A stretch of DNA of 64,000 nt, taken from Prevotella sp. GTDB taxonomy: Bacteria; Bacteroidota; Bacteroidia; Bacteroidales; Bacteroidaceae. The stretch spans positions 1-64,000 of the forward strand of contig JAFQQY010000043.1 of assembly GCA_017410365.1 (NCBI GenBank). Reading direction: 5' to 3'. Shown here one piece after another: positions 34,454 through 43,375 of the stretch; position 1 is the stretch's first letter; the number at the start of each line of letters is the position of its first letter. The translations under genes and the position numbers were made by a program. The notes beneath the pieces are model-generated. The model worked only from the letters and a program-made list of their open reading frames with translations, did no database searches and was not told the DNA's origin.

Positions 34454-34563
34454 CAGTTTTACGACGACTAACTGACAGTTTTATGCCGACTAACTGACAG
34501 TTTTATGCCCGCTTACTGGCAGTTTTTGGCGTTCTGACTGACAGTAAGCTGCCCACTTACTGA
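34454..34563 (+). repeat. 22-bp hairpin array, five units
   Basis: Five contiguous units of exactly 22 bp (starts 34454, 34476, 34498, 34520, 34542). All begin CAGT and end ACTGA or ACTGG; the consensus core is CAGTTTTATGCC then GACTAACTGA. Unit 5 has CAGTAAG-N7-CTTACTG, a perfect 7-bp stem. Same period and same hairpin geometry as the arrays at 15273 and 53576, but a different sequence. Confidence 0.9.
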
Positions 34564-34585
34564 ATTATTCCTTACTGATCAAGAC

Positions 34586-34619
34586 AAAAAAGAGACGCAC
34601 CGCAGTTGTGGTACGTCCC
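34586..34619 (-). terminator. Intrinsic terminator of rubrerythrin
   Basis: On the minus strand GACGTACC pairs with GGTGCGTC (one G-U), followed by a run of six T (34591-34586). Confidence 0.7.
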
Positions 34620-34667
34620 TCATGACTTTGAGCGTTGAACGCGTTAACGCTAAACGCTTAACGATAT

Positions 34668-35210
34668 TTAGTAGTTCTCTGCTCTTACCTGGAAGTATGC
34701 CTGTGAGTGTTCGCATACAGGACAGATGCCTGGAGCCTCCTTGCCGATAACGATGTGGCCGCAGTTAGCGCACTGCCATACAGCATCGCCGTCCTTTGAG
34801 AATACCTTCTTGTCGCGAAGGTTCTTCAATAGCTTGCGATAACGCTCCTCGTGCTCCTTCTCGATTGCTGCAACACCCTCGAACTTTGCAGCTATCTCGT
34901 CGAAACCCTCTTCGCGAGCCTCCTTAGCCATGCGAGCATACATGTCAGTCCACTCGTAGTTCTCGCCGTTTGCTGCATCCTCAAGGTTTGCCTCTGTTGT
35001 GCCAACAGAACCTCCATGCAGATATTTATACCACAACTTGGCATGCTCCTTCTCGTTGTTGGCTGTTTCCTCGAAGATAGCTGCCATCTGTACGAAACCG
35101 TCTTTCTTTGCCTTAGATGCAAAGTAGCTGTACTTGTTGCGTGCCATTGATTCACCTGCGAAAGCTTCCTGCAGGTTCTTTTCTGTCTTTGTTCCTTTTA
35201 AGTCTTTCAT
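34668..35210 (-). CDS. rbr: Rubrerythrin
   Basis: A 180-residue non-haem iron protein that reduces hydrogen peroxide in anaerobes. The N-terminal four-helix bundle carries the di-iron ligands ('[11 protein letters not shown]', '[12 protein letters not shown]', '[14 protein letters not shown]'), and the C-terminal rubredoxin domain has CANC ... CPVC for the Fe(SCys)4 site. Complete and of normal length. Own promoter (35264-35271) and terminator. Confidence 0.97.
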   Translation of the reverse strand: MKDLKGTKTEKNLQEAFAGESMARNKYSYFASKAKKDGFVQMAAIFEETANNEKEHAKLWYKYLHGGSVGTTEANLEDAANGENYEWTDMYARMAKEAREEGFDEIAAKFEGVAAIEKEHEERYRKLLKNLRDKKVFSKDGDAVWQCANCGHIVIGKEAPGICPVCEHSQAYFQVRAENY

Positions 35211-35263
35211 AATTATATTAGTTTATAGAATAATGTGAATTGTCCTATTTGAAATCAGTAGTG

Positions 35264-35271
35264 CAAATATA
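35264..35271 (-). promoter_or_regulatory. -7 box for rubrerythrin
   Basis: TATATTTG on the minus strand, about 55 bases before the start codon. Confidence 0.6.
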
Positions 35272-35320
35272 CATAATATTTCTGATTGCCGAATAAATTT
35301 GTGCTTGATTTTAGTTTTTT

Positions 35321-36358
35321 TTATGCCAAACTTATTTCGCCCCTGATGCTCTTTGACATCATGCTTCTTATCTCATCGATATCGGTGTAGTTGGCTTGCA
35401 GGAACATCAATTTGGTAACAGCACTCTCTACGGTGGAGTCGTGACCGCTGATGACGCCTGCCTCCTTAAGATGATAGCCGGTGTCGTATCTGCCCATCTC
35501 TACGCTGCCTTGCATGCACTGGCTTATGTTGACTATTATCTTGCCGTATTTCCTTGCCTCTTTGAGTGCCTTCATGAGCCAAGGACTCTGTGGTGCGTTG
35601 CCGCTACCGAACGTGCGCATTACAATGGCCTGCAGATTAGGAGTGGCTATGATATGACGGATAAGGTCTTCGCGTATTCCGGGGAACAGTGAGAAGATGA
35701 TGACGTTATTGTTGAGCGAGAAGTGTGGGACCATAGGTTTGCTAAAGTCGGGCTTCAATATCCGGTGCTCATGGTATGTGATGTTGACACCTGCTTCAAC
35801 CAACGGCGGGTAGTTGTAGCTTTCGAAGGCATTAAAGCCGTCGGCACTCTGCTTGGTTGTGCGGTTGCCGCGCAGCAGTCGGCCGTTGAAATAAATACCC
35901 ACTTCAGGAACCTTAGCTGTGCCGTCGGCATTCTTGGCTGCAGCTATCTCGATGCTTGTGATGAGATTCTCCTTGCCGTCGGTGCGCAACTGGCCTATCG
36001 GCAACTGGCTGCCTGTAAGAATTACGGGTTTGGTAAGATTCTCAAGCGTATAGCTTAGGGCAGATGCCGTATAGGCCATTGTGTCTGTGCCGTGAAGAAT
36101 TACAAAGCCGTCGTATTGTTCATATCTCTCGGCAATGATATGCGTCAGTTCAATCCATAGCTTAGGCGACATGTCGCTGCTGTCGATGGGAGGGCAGAAC
36201 TGATAAGTCTCTATTGTGGTTGAAAACTGTTTCAGTTCAGGAACGGCATTTAAAAGATGTTCAAAGTCGAACGGCTCAAGCGCATTGGTAAGCGGATTGA
36301 GGTTCATGCCTATCGTGCCGCCAGTGTATATTAGCAGTACCTTATTTGAATACGTCAT
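35321..36358 (-). CDS. ansA: Type I L-asparaginase
   Basis: A 345-residue cytoplasmic enzyme that hydrolyses asparagine to aspartate and ammonia. First catalytic threonine in 'IYTGGTIGM', second in 'ILHGTDTMAYTAS'; 'PVILTGSQLPIGQLRTDG' is the family motif. There is no signal peptide, so it is the cytoplasmic (type I) form. Divergent from uxaC. Confidence 0.94.
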   Translation of the reverse strand: MTYSNKVLLIYTGGTIGMNLNPLTNALEPFDFEHLLNAVPELKQFSTTIETYQFCPPIDSSDMSPKLWIELTHIIAERYEQYDGFVILHGTDTMAYTASALSYTLENLTKPVILTGSQLPIGQLRTDGKENLITSIEIAAAKNADGTAKVPEVGIYFNGRLLRGNRTTKQSADGFNAFESYNYPPLVEAGVNITYHEHRILKPDFSKPMVPHFSLNNNVIIFSLFPGIREDLIRHIIATPNLQAIVMRTFGSGNAPQSPWLMKALKEARKYGKIIVNISQCMQGSVEMGRYDTGYHLKEAGVISGHDSTVESAVTKLMFLQANYTDIDEIRSMMSKSIRGEISLA

Positions 36359-36378
36359 CGTTTACGTTAATTTTTATG

Positions 36379-36427
36379 CAAAAATACGTAAAGTTTTTGA
36401 TATTACGGAATTTATTTGTTATTTTTG
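36379..36427. promoter_or_regulatory. Divergent promoters for ansA and uxaC
   Basis: Minus strand: TATTTTTG at 36386-36379, 20 bases before the ansA ATG. Plus strand: TTTG (36396-36399), 20 bases, TATTTTTG (36420-36427), serving uxaC at 36471. Confidence 0.75.
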
Positions 36428-36470
36428 CATTCAATAGAATTTTATAGAAACCTTTAAACATATATTTATT

Positions 36471-37877
36471 ATGAAACAATTTAATGATGCGAACTTCTTG
36501 CTTGACACACAAGTAGCGCAAGACCTGTTCCACAATCATGCGGCTAAGATGCCTATCATCGACTATCATTGCCATCTTATTCCAGAGATGGTAGCAAGTG
36601 ACCATAAGTTCAAGAGCATTACCGAACTTTGGCTTGGCGGCGACCACTACAAGTGGCGTGCTATGCGTACAAACGGTGTTGATGAGAAGTATTGTACAGG
36701 TAAGGATACTACCGACTGGGAGAAGTTTGAGAAGTGGGCAGAAACAGTTCCATATACATTCCGCAACCCATTGTACCACTGGACACACCTTGAACTGAAG
36801 ACAGCTTTCGGCATTGAGAAGCAGCTCAGTCCAAAGACTGCACGCGAGATTTTCGACGAGTGTAACGAGAAGTTGCAGCAGCCAGAGTTTACAGCACGCG
36901 GTTTCATGCGCCACTACAATGTAGAGTGTGTTTGTACAACCGACGACCCTGTTGATGACCTCCGTTTCCACAAGCAGTATGCTGAGACAAGAGGCGCTAA
37001 CGACCCATTGATGATTCCTGCATGGCGTCCAGACAAGGCAATGAACATCGAGAAGCCAGAGTTCCCAGCTTACGTTCATCAGTTGGAGGAGGTGTCTGGC
37101 GTTACAATCACTAAGTTTGCCGATATGCTCGACGCACTCCAGAAGCGTCATGACTTCTTCACAGAAAACGGCTGTAAGCTTTCAGACCATGGTATCGAGG
37201 AGTTCTATGACGAGGAGTACACAATGTCGCAGATTGAGACCATCTTTGAAAAGGCAATGCGTGGCCAGCAGTTGAGCGACTTTGAGGTACGTCAGTACAA
37301 GAACTGCTTCCTCACAGAAATGGCTATCATGGATGCAGAGGCAGACTGGACACAGCAGTTCCACTATGGTGCTATCCGCGACAACAATACAGCAATGTAC
37401 AACCTGCTCGGTCCTGACACAGGTTTCGACTCTATCGGTGAGTTCAACACAGCAAAGGCAATGAGCAAGTTCCTGAACAAGCTCAACATGCAGGGCAAGC
37501 TGACACGCACAATCCTCTATACACTTAACCCATGTGCTAACGAGGTTATCGCTACAATGCTCGGTAACTTCCAGGGCGGTTGTCCAGGCAAGATTCAGTT
37601 TGGTTCTGGTTGGTGGTTCAACGACCAGCTCGACGGCATGACACGCCAGATGAACGCACTCTCTGTTCTCGGTTTGCTGAGCCGCTTCGTAGGTATGTTG
37701 ACAGACTCACGCTCATTCCTGAGCTACCCACGTCATGAATACTTCCGCCGTCTGCTCTGTAACATCCTCGGAACAGATGTAGAGAAGGGTCTGCTGCCAA
37801 ACGATCAGGAAATCCTCAGCCGCATGGTTGAAGACATTTCTTACAACAACGCAAAGAACTACTTTAAGTTCTATTGA
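36471..37877 (+). CDS. uxaC: Glucuronate (uronate) isomerase
   Basis: A 468-residue enzyme that converts D-glucuronate to D-fructuronate, or D-galacturonate to D-tagaturonate, at the entry to uronate breakdown. The metal-binding 'IDYHCHLIPE' near residue 25, 'GDHYKWRAMRTNG', 'CTTDDP' and 'GWWFNDQLDGMTRQM' are family motifs. Complete. Other uronate genes are not adjacent. Followed by octamer repeats and a terminator-like hairpin. Confidence 0.96.
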   Translation: MKQFNDANFLLDTQVAQDLFHNHAAKMPIIDYHCHLIPEMVASDHKFKSITELWLGGDHYKWRAMRTNGVDEKYCTGKDTTDWEKFEKWAETVPYTFRNPLYHWTHLELKTAFGIEKQLSPKTAREIFDECNEKLQQPEFTARGFMRHYNVECVCTTDDPVDDLRFHKQYAETRGANDPLMIPAWRPDKAMNIEKPEFPAYVHQLEEVSGVTITKFADMLDALQKRHDFFTENGCKLSDHGIEEFYDEEYTMSQIETIFEKAMRGQQLSDFEVRQYKNCFLTEMAIMDAEADWTQQFHYGAIRDNNTAMYNLLGPDTGFDSIGEFNTAKAMSKFLNKLNMQGKLTRTILYTLNPCANEVIATMLGNFQGGCPGKIQFGSGWWFNDQLDGMTRQMNALSVLGLLSRFVGMLTDSRSFLSYPRHEYFRRLLCNILGTDVEKGLLPNDQEILSRMVEDISYNNAKNYFKFY

Positions 37878-37878
37878 T

Positions 37879-37996
37879 TTAGTTGACAAGTTGACGAGTT
37901 GACAAGTTGACGAGTTGATAGTTGATAAGTTGATGAGTTGGCAAGTTGACGAGTTGATAGTTGATAAGTTAATGAGTTAATAAGTTAACAAGTTAA
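37879..37996 (+). repeat. Octamer repeat block, forward orientation
   Basis: About fourteen units of AGTTGACA, AGTTGACG, AGTTGATG, AGTTAACA and similar; two units have lost one base. The most uniform copy of this family in the window. Confidence 0.9.
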
Positions 37997-38075
37997 GAAG
38001 ATAGAAGAAGGTAGAAGGAGATAGAAGGAACGCAAGACATTTGTCCTCTATCTGCCTTCTATCTTCATTTTTTTT
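37997..38075 (+). terminator. Terminator-like long hairpin
   Basis: GAAGATAGAAG (37997-38007) pairs with CTTCTATCTTC (38056-38066), 11 bp, followed by A then eight T. The large loop contains more AGATAGAAGG units. Confidence 0.65.
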
Positions 38076-38082
38076 ATAACTT

Positions 38083-38116
38083 TTTGTATGTATATAGAAA
38101 AAATAATGTATATTTG
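38083..38116 (+). promoter_or_regulatory. Promoter of the polysaccharide export gene
   Basis: TTTG (38083-38086), 22 bases, TATATTTG (38109-38116). Sets the start at ATG 38144 rather than 38084. Confidence 0.65.
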
Positions 38117-38143
38117 CATTTGGTTTTAAAAACAAAAGAAAAA

Positions 38144-38950
38144 ATGAGAAATATTAAAGGATTAGTATTACCGTTGGCTCTCATGGCAATAATTGTATTC
38201 CTGGGTAGCTGCTCAAGTTCAAAGAATGTCGCATATTTTCAGAATAGCGATTATGTAGACCTGAGTGCGTCTAAGACACTCTATGATGCGCGTATCATGC
38301 CAAAAGACCAGTTGACAATTACCGTAAGCACAACCGACCCAGAGGCAGCCGTGTCATTCAATATGACTGTGCCAACTCCTTATACCGTTGGTCAGAAGAC
38401 ATCTTACTCACAGGCTATGCTCCAGATGTACCTTGTAGATAATGAAGGTTATATCGAATTTCCTAAAATCGGAAGAGTAAAGGTGGGCGGCTTGACAAAG
38501 AGCGAGGCTGAAAAACTGATTGAAGACAAGATCAAGCCTTACATGTCGGCAACAGAAAATCCTATCGTAACGGTTAGAATGTCAAGCTATAGCATCTCTG
38601 TACTTGGTGAAGTTGCTCGTCCGGGTTCATTCCAGGTGTCTCGCGAGAAGATTACCGTGCTCGAGGCTTTGGCACAGGCTGGCGACATGACCATCTATGG
38701 TGTGCGCGACAGAGTTAAGCTCATACGCGAAGATGCACAGGGACAGAAGTCAATACATGTTTTGAACATCAACGATGCAGAACTGATAAATTCACCTTAT
38801 TATTATCTGCAGCAGAACGACGTGATAATAGTTGAGCCGAACAAGGCAAAAGCACAGAACTCAAGCGTGGGTAGTATGACCACTCTATGGTTCTCGGCAA
38901 CGTCAATCTTGATTTCACTTGCATCTCTGATGTACAACATCTTGAAATAA
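38144..38950 (+). CDS. Polysaccharide biosynthesis/export lipoprotein (Wza-like)
   Basis: A 268-residue lipoprotein (lipobox FLGSC, about Cys23) with a Poly_export domain ('IMPKDQLTITVSTTDPEA', 'VDNEGYIEFPKIGRVKVGGLTKSEAEKLIED') and an SLBB domain ('YSISVLGEVARPGSFQVSREKITVLEALAQAGDM'). A C-terminal hydrophobic helix (SATSILISLASLMYNIL) would span the outer membrane as in Wza. It would form the exit channel for a capsule or exopolysaccharide. No Wzc kinase or other capsule gene lies beside it, so it is an isolated copy. Own promoter and terminator. Confidence 0.93.
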   Translation: MRNIKGLVLPLALMAIIVFLGSCSSSKNVAYFQNSDYVDLSASKTLYDARIMPKDQLTITVSTTDPEAAVSFNMTVPTPYTVGQKTSYSQAMLQMYLVDNEGYIEFPKIGRVKVGGLTKSEAEKLIEDKIKPYMSATENPIVTVRMSSYSISVLGEVARPGSFQVSREKITVLEALAQAGDMTIYGVRDRVKLIREDAQGQKSIHVLNINDAELINSPYYYLQQNDVIIVEPNKAKAQNSSVGSMTTLWFSATSILISLASLMYNILK

Positions 38951-38956
38951 AATAGA

Positions 38957-38983
38957 AAAGGAATGGAAACATTCCTTTTTTTA
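38957..38983 (+). terminator. Intrinsic terminator after the export gene
   Basis: AAAGGAATG-GAAA-CATTCCTTT (38957-38978), then T-run. Confidence 0.9.
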
Positions 38984-39007
38984 TTTGCTTATTAGAAAAA
39001 AATAAAG

Positions 39008-39015
39008 TATATTTG
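39008..39015 (+). promoter_or_regulatory. -7 box of the REC-kinase gene
   Basis: TATATTTG, 30 bases before the ATG at 39045. Confidence 0.6.
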
Positions 39016-39044
39016 CACAATAACATTAATAAACGCAGAATACT

Positions 39045-40196
39045 ATGATGGATTTGGGTGATTCCCTTGGAACGAAAATCAACCGCGGAGATTATAAAAT
39101 CTTGGTGGTTGACGATGTGGTCAGCAATGTCTTGCTGTTAAAGATATTATTGACCAACGAAGGTTTCCAGATAATTACAGCTAACAACGGTGAAGAGTGC
39201 ATAGAGACGGCAAAGACAGAAAAGCCCGACCTTATATTGCTGGATGTGATGATGCCAGGTATAAGTGGTTTCGATACGGCTGTGATTCTGAAAAAAGAAG
39301 CAGAAACTCAGGAAATACCGATTATTTTCCTTACTGCTCTTAACAATCCGTCGGAACTTGTACACGGTTTCCAGGTTGGTGCCAATGACTTCCTAACCAA
39401 GCCTTTCAACAAGGAAGAACTTGTTATGCGCGTTATGCATCAGGTACAGCTTGTGGCAGCAAAAAGAATTATCGTGCGCCAGAATGAGGAACTCAAGCGA
39501 ACCATCTCAAACCGCGACAAGATGTATTCCGTAATCGCTCACGACTTGCGCTCGCCAATGGCATCTATCCGCATGGTGCTCAACCTCGTTGTAAGTGCAA
39601 TATCGCCAGATGTCATAGGACCGGAAATGTTTGAACTGCTAGACAAGGCCAACAAGGAAAGTGAGGAAACCCACGACTTGCTGGACAACCTGCTTAAGTG
39701 GACTAAAAGCCAGACGGGTAGGATTAATGTTGTTTATCAGGACTTCGACATTAATGAGGTGATACCGGGTGTCGTAGAGATCTTCTCTATGATTGCATTT
39801 ACAAAGAAGATTACTCTCGAATACAAACCGAATTGCGACAAGCTAGTTGTCAGGGCAGACAACGATATGCTAAAGACCGTTGTGCGCAACTTCCTGTCTA
39901 ATGCTGTCAAGTTTAGCCCAGAGAACAGTACGATAGAGATTATTACAGGCATCGAAGGCGAATTTGCCAAGATAAGCATAAGAGACCATGGTGTGGGTAT
40001 CGCTCCGGAAAGATTGGGAGAACTATTCCATAAGGGTGAGACGACGTACGGTACAAGCGGTGAAGAGGGTAGTGGACTCGGACTTCAGTTGTGTGCCGAC
40101 TTCGCAAGAAAGAATGGCGGTGATGTTGCCGTAGAGTCGGTTCTTGGCGAGGGTTCTACGTTTAGCGTACTTGTACCGCTGAAAAAGGAAGAATAA
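39045..40196 (+). CDS. Response regulator-histidine kinase (REC first)
   Basis: A 383-residue soluble two-component protein with inverted order: N-terminal receiver (residues 15-135; phosphoacceptor D67 in 'LILLDVMMPG', K-P switch in 'FLTKPFN'), a short coiled linker, HisKA (H166 in 'VIAHDLRSPM') and HATPase ('NFLSNAVKFS', 'DHGVGIAP', 'GSGLGLQL'). No membrane segment or sensor domain, so the input is presumably phosphorylation of the receiver by another kinase. An output regulator is not in the window. Own promoter and terminator. Confidence 0.93.
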   Translation: MMDLGDSLGTKINRGDYKILVVDDVVSNVLLLKILLTNEGFQIITANNGEECIETAKTEKPDLILLDVMMPGISGFDTAVILKKEAETQEIPIIFLTALNNPSELVHGFQVGANDFLTKPFNKEELVMRVMHQVQLVAAKRIIVRQNEELKRTISNRDKMYSVIAHDLRSPMASIRMVLNLVVSAISPDVIGPEMFELLDKANKESEETHDLLDNLLKWTKSQTGRINVVYQDFDINEVIPGVVEIFSMIAFTKKITLEYKPNCDKLVVRADNDMLKTVVRNFLSNAVKFSPENSTIEIITGIEGEFAKISIRDHGVGIAPERLGELFHKGETTYGTSGEEGSGLGLQLCADFARKNGGDVAVESVLGEGSTFSVLVPLKKEE

Positions 40197-40211
40197 CACG
40201 AAACAATATCA

Positions 40212-40245
40212 AAGGGTTGGCAGGATAGAATGCCAACTCTTTTTC
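40212..40245 (+). terminator. Intrinsic terminator after the REC-kinase gene
   Basis: AGGGTTGGCA pairs with TGCCAACTCT (one G-U) around an 8-base loop, followed by T5. Confidence 0.85.
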
Positions 40246-40307
40246 GTTCTATATGTCCTTCGGTTCACTTTGTTTTATAAAAACTCTTAATTTTGTTTTT
40301 ATTTTCG

Positions 40308-40315
40308 TAACTTTG
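40308..40315 (+). promoter_or_regulatory. -7 box upstream of fabD
   Basis: TAACTTTG, 44 bases before the fabD ATG. It probably serves fabD, the GH13 gene and the AlaX-like gene, which follow at 5 and 2 bases. Confidence 0.6.
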
Positions 40316-40359
40316 CATCGTTTTTAAGATAATAATTATTCAATTTTAAATAGCAAAAG

Positions 40360-41247
40360 ATGAAAGCATTCGTATTTCCCGGACAGGGAGCACAGTTTGT
40401 TGGAATGGGTAAAGACCTTTATGACAACAATCCATTGGCAAAAGAATTGTTTGAAAAAGCAAACGATATTCTCGGTTATAGAATTACCGACATCATGTTT
40501 GAAGGTACAGACGAACAGCTCACTCAGACCAAGGTGACACAACCGGCTGTATTCTTGCATAGTGTAATTTCTGCTTTGTGCCTGGGCGACGACTTCCAGC
40601 CATCAATGGTTGCTGGACATTCATTGGGAGAGTTCTCTGCATTGGTTGCTGCCGGTGCAATCAGCTTTGAAGATGGTTTGAGGCTTGTTTATGCTCGTGC
40701 CATGGCTATGCAGAAGGCATGTGAGGCTGCACCTTCAACAATGGCTGCTATCGTAGGTCTTCCAGACGACAAGATAGAGGAAATATGTGCAGAAGTAAAT
40801 AAGGATGGTTATGTTGTTGTGCCTGCCAACTACAATTGTCCAGGTCAGCTCGTAATCTCTGGTAATATAGAGGCTATCAACGAGGCATGCGAAAAGATGA
40901 AGGCTGCAGGTGCCAAGCGTGCATTGCCATTGAAGGTTGGCGGAGCATTCCACTCTCCATTGATGCAGCCAGCTAAGGATGAACTTCAGGCAGCAATTGA
41001 GAATACAACATTTGCAGAACCAAAGTGCCCAGTTTATCAGAATGTCGACGGCAAGCCATATACAGAACCTTCTGCCATAAAGGCAAATCTTATTGCTCAG
41101 CTGACAAGTGGCGTACGCTGGACATCATGTGTTCAGAATATGATAGCTGACGGAGCTGATGATTTCACAGAGTGCGGACCGGGCAAGGCTCTTCAGGGAA
41201 TGATTGGACGCATCGACAAGAATGTAGCAGCACACGGTATTGTTTAA
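40360..41247 (+). CDS. fabD: Malonyl-CoA:ACP transacylase FabD
   Basis: A 295-residue enzyme that loads malonate onto acyl carrier protein for fatty acid synthesis. It opens 'FPGQGAQFVGMGKDLY', has the nucleophile serine in 'VAGHSLGEFSALVAAG', the malonate-binding Arg in 'YARAMAMQ', and His in 'GGAFHSPLM'. Complete. Other fab genes are not adjacent; the next gene starts five bases later. Confidence 0.97.
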   Translation: MKAFVFPGQGAQFVGMGKDLYDNNPLAKELFEKANDILGYRITDIMFEGTDEQLTQTKVTQPAVFLHSVISALCLGDDFQPSMVAGHSLGEFSALVAAGAISFEDGLRLVYARAMAMQKACEAAPSTMAAIVGLPDDKIEEICAEVNKDGYVVVPANYNCPGQLVISGNIEAINEACEKMKAAGAKRALPLKVGGAFHSPLMQPAKDELQAAIENTTFAEPKCPVYQNVDGKPYTEPSAIKANLIAQLTSGVRWTSCVQNMIADGADDFTECGPGKALQGMIGRIDKNVAAHGIV

Positions 41248-41252
41248 GCAAT

Positions 41253-42905
41253 ATGAAGAACAAAATAATAATCTATCAGATATTCACACGTTTATTCGGC
41301 AATCGTAATACTTCTCGTATCGAGAACGGCACGATTGCCGAAAATGGTTGTGGCAAGATGAACGATTTCGATGCCAAGACATTAAAGCAGATAAAAGGTC
41401 TTGGTGTTACTCATGTGTGGTATACGGGTGTCATTAGACATGCCACTCAGACTGATTATACCAAGTATGGCATACCGCGCAATCATCCTGCAATAGTCAA
41501 AGGAAAGGCGGGCTCGCCATATGCTATTACTGATTACTACGACATAGACCCCGACTTGGCTGTTGATGTAGATAATCGTATGGCTGAGTTTGAACAGTTG
41601 CTTTCGCGCACACATAGTGCAGGAATGAAGGTTATCATCGATTTTGTTCCAAATCATGTTGCCCGACAATATCATTCCATTTGCAAGCCTGAAGGTGTGA
41701 AGGACTTGGGTGAGGAAGACAACTGCCGCAATGGTTTCGACCCGCAGAACAATTTCTATTATTGTCCAGGCTGTAGCTTCTCGCCTTATTTCGACTTGTA
41801 CAAAGGTGAACCAGACCCATATCTGGAGAATCCTGCCAAGGCAACTGGCAACGACCATTTCGGTCCATGCCCAGGTGTCAATGAGTGGTATGAGACTATC
41901 AAGTTGAATTATGGTGTCGACTATTACGCAGGTAAGGTAGGACACTTCGACCCGATTCCCAATACATGGCAAAAGATGCTCGACATTCTGTTGTTCTGGG
42001 TATCTAAAGGCATAGATGGTTTCCGTTGCGACATGGCAGAAATGGTTCCTGCCGCTTTCTGGGGATGGGCAACAGCAAAGGTAAAGGAGCAATATCCTGA
42101 GATAGTATTTATCGGCGAGGTGTACAATCCTGCTGAATATCGCAACTATATAGCCAATGGCTTTGACCTGCTATACGATAAGGTAGGCATGTATGATACT
42201 ATGCGTGCAGTAACTTGCGGATTCTCAAACGCATCGTCAATAAGCAACGCATGGCAGTCTACTGACGACATTCGCGACAACATGCTTTATTTCCTTGAGA
42301 ACCACGATGAGCAACGCGTGGCAAGCGACTTCTTTGCAGGCGATGGCAATAAAGGTGTGCCGGCATTGGTAGCAAGTGTCTTGATGCAGCAAAATCCTTT
42401 CATGCTTTATGCCGGTCAGGAGTATGGTGAGCGTGGCATGGACAAGGAAGGCTTTAGCGGTGCGGATGGTCGTACCACAATCTTTGACTACTGGAGCGTT
42501 GATACTCTTTGCCGTTCAGCATGGGGCACTTTGACCGAGAGCGAAACTTCGCTCTATGAAACATACAAGAAGGTGCTGAAGATAGCAAACAAGGAAAAGG
42601 CAGTTACAGAGGGATTGTTCTTCGACCTTATGTATGTAAATGCTCATCTTGACCGTCAGTATGTATTCTTGCGTAAGCATGAAAATGAATTGCTTCTGAT
42701 TGCGGTGAACTTTGAAGACAGACCTGTTTGCATAGGGGTTAATATACCGGCTCATGCTTTCGACTATCTGGCTATACCTGAGAAGAAGTACACATCAACA
42801 GATTTGATGACATCCAAGCGTAAGACCTACGAACTGACCAAAGATGGCAGTCTTGCATTGTCATTGGAGAGTAGGGGAGCTGCAGTCATAAAGATTAAAC
42901 TATAG
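41253..42905 (+). CDS. Cytoplasmic alpha-amylase family (GH13) enzyme
   Basis: A 550-residue glycoside hydrolase without a signal peptide, so it acts inside the cell on imported or stored alpha-glucans. Start at ATG 41253, five bases after fabD; the frame upstream overlaps fabD. GH13 motifs: 'DFVPNH' (region I), nucleophile D260 in 'GFRCDMAEM' (region II), acid/base E289 in 'FIGEVYN' (region III), D352 in 'ENHDEQR' (region IV). A C-terminal beta domain of about 100 residues follows. A CPGC pair in the inserted B-domain region is an odd feature. Exact specificity (amylase, glucosidase or transferase) is open. Confidence 0.93.
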   Translation: MKNKIIIYQIFTRLFGNRNTSRIENGTIAENGCGKMNDFDAKTLKQIKGLGVTHVWYTGVIRHATQTDYTKYGIPRNHPAIVKGKAGSPYAITDYYDIDPDLAVDVDNRMAEFEQLLSRTHSAGMKVIIDFVPNHVARQYHSICKPEGVKDLGEEDNCRNGFDPQNNFYYCPGCSFSPYFDLYKGEPDPYLENPAKATGNDHFGPCPGVNEWYETIKLNYGVDYYAGKVGHFDPIPNTWQKMLDILLFWVSKGIDGFRCDMAEMVPAAFWGWATAKVKEQYPEIVFIGEVYNPAEYRNYIANGFDLLYDKVGMYDTMRAVTCGFSNASSISNAWQSTDDIRDNMLYFLENHDEQRVASDFFAGDGNKGVPALVASVLMQQNPFMLYAGQEYGERGMDKEGFSGADGRTTIFDYWSVDTLCRSAWGTLTESETSLYETYKKVLKIANKEKAVTEGLFFDLMYVNAHLDRQYVFLRKHENELLLIAVNFEDRPVCIGVNIPAHAFDYLAIPEKKYTSTDLMTSKRKTYELTKDGSLALSLESRGAAVIKIKL

Positions 42906-42907
42906 TT

Positions 42908-43375
42908 ATGGACCAGATTATTCTTAACGAACACAATAAGGAGGAGTTTCCGCCGGCACATACGGCGGAACACCTTTTAAATCAAGTCATGATACGTATC
43001 TTTGGATGCAAGCGTTCGTATAACGCCCATGTCGAAAGAAAGAAGAGCAAGATGAGTTTCTATCTTGCTAACAAGCCTTCGCGTCATGATGAAAAGCTTA
43101 TTGAGGTGACAATGAATAATATGATAGCCGAAGACCTTCCTGTTACCTATGAATACGTAGATAGAAACAGCCTTCCTGATGATGTCAGTATTGATAGGCT
43201 TCCTTATGATGCTTCGGATACAATACGCCTTGTACGTATTGGAAACTATGATGTTTGTCCGTGCATAGGCAAGCACGTACGTTCAACATCACAAATAGGA
43301 AGATTCGAATTGTTGGGCACTAATTGGGATGAGGAGAAACGCTCTTTCCGTGTGCGCTTCAAGGTTGTTCAATAA
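42908..43375 (+). CDS. AlaX-like aminoacyl-tRNA editing domain protein
   Basis: A 155-residue stand-alone second-additional-domain (SAD) protein, as found in alanyl- and threonyl-tRNA synthetases. The metal site is H18-TAE-H22 and C119-IGK-H123 (preceded by C117), the HxxxH plus CxxxH pattern of the editing site. It would clear mischarged tRNA in trans. Only the SAD core is present, with no N-terminal glycine motif of full AlaX, so it is a short form. It is two bases behind the GH13 gene and overlaps the convergent EEP gene by 7 bases. Confidence 0.85.
   Translation: MDQIILNEHNKEEFPPAHTAEHLLNQVMIRIFGCKRSYNAHVERKKSKMSFYLANKPSRHDEKLIEVTMNNMIAEDLPVTYEYVDRNSLPDDVSIDRLPYDASDTIRLVRIGNYDVCPCIGKHVRSTSQIGRFELLGTNWDEEKRSFRVRFKVVQ

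Noticed and set aside
34454-34563. CRISPR array
   Set aside because: Units are contiguous 22-bp repeats with no spacers, and no cas gene is in the window. The same applies at 15273 and 53576.
41172-41252. Longer start for the GH13 gene
   Set aside because: It would overlap fabD by 76 bases and add a sequence with no relation to GH13; the ATG at 41253 gives the normal start 'KNKIIIYQIFTRLFG'.
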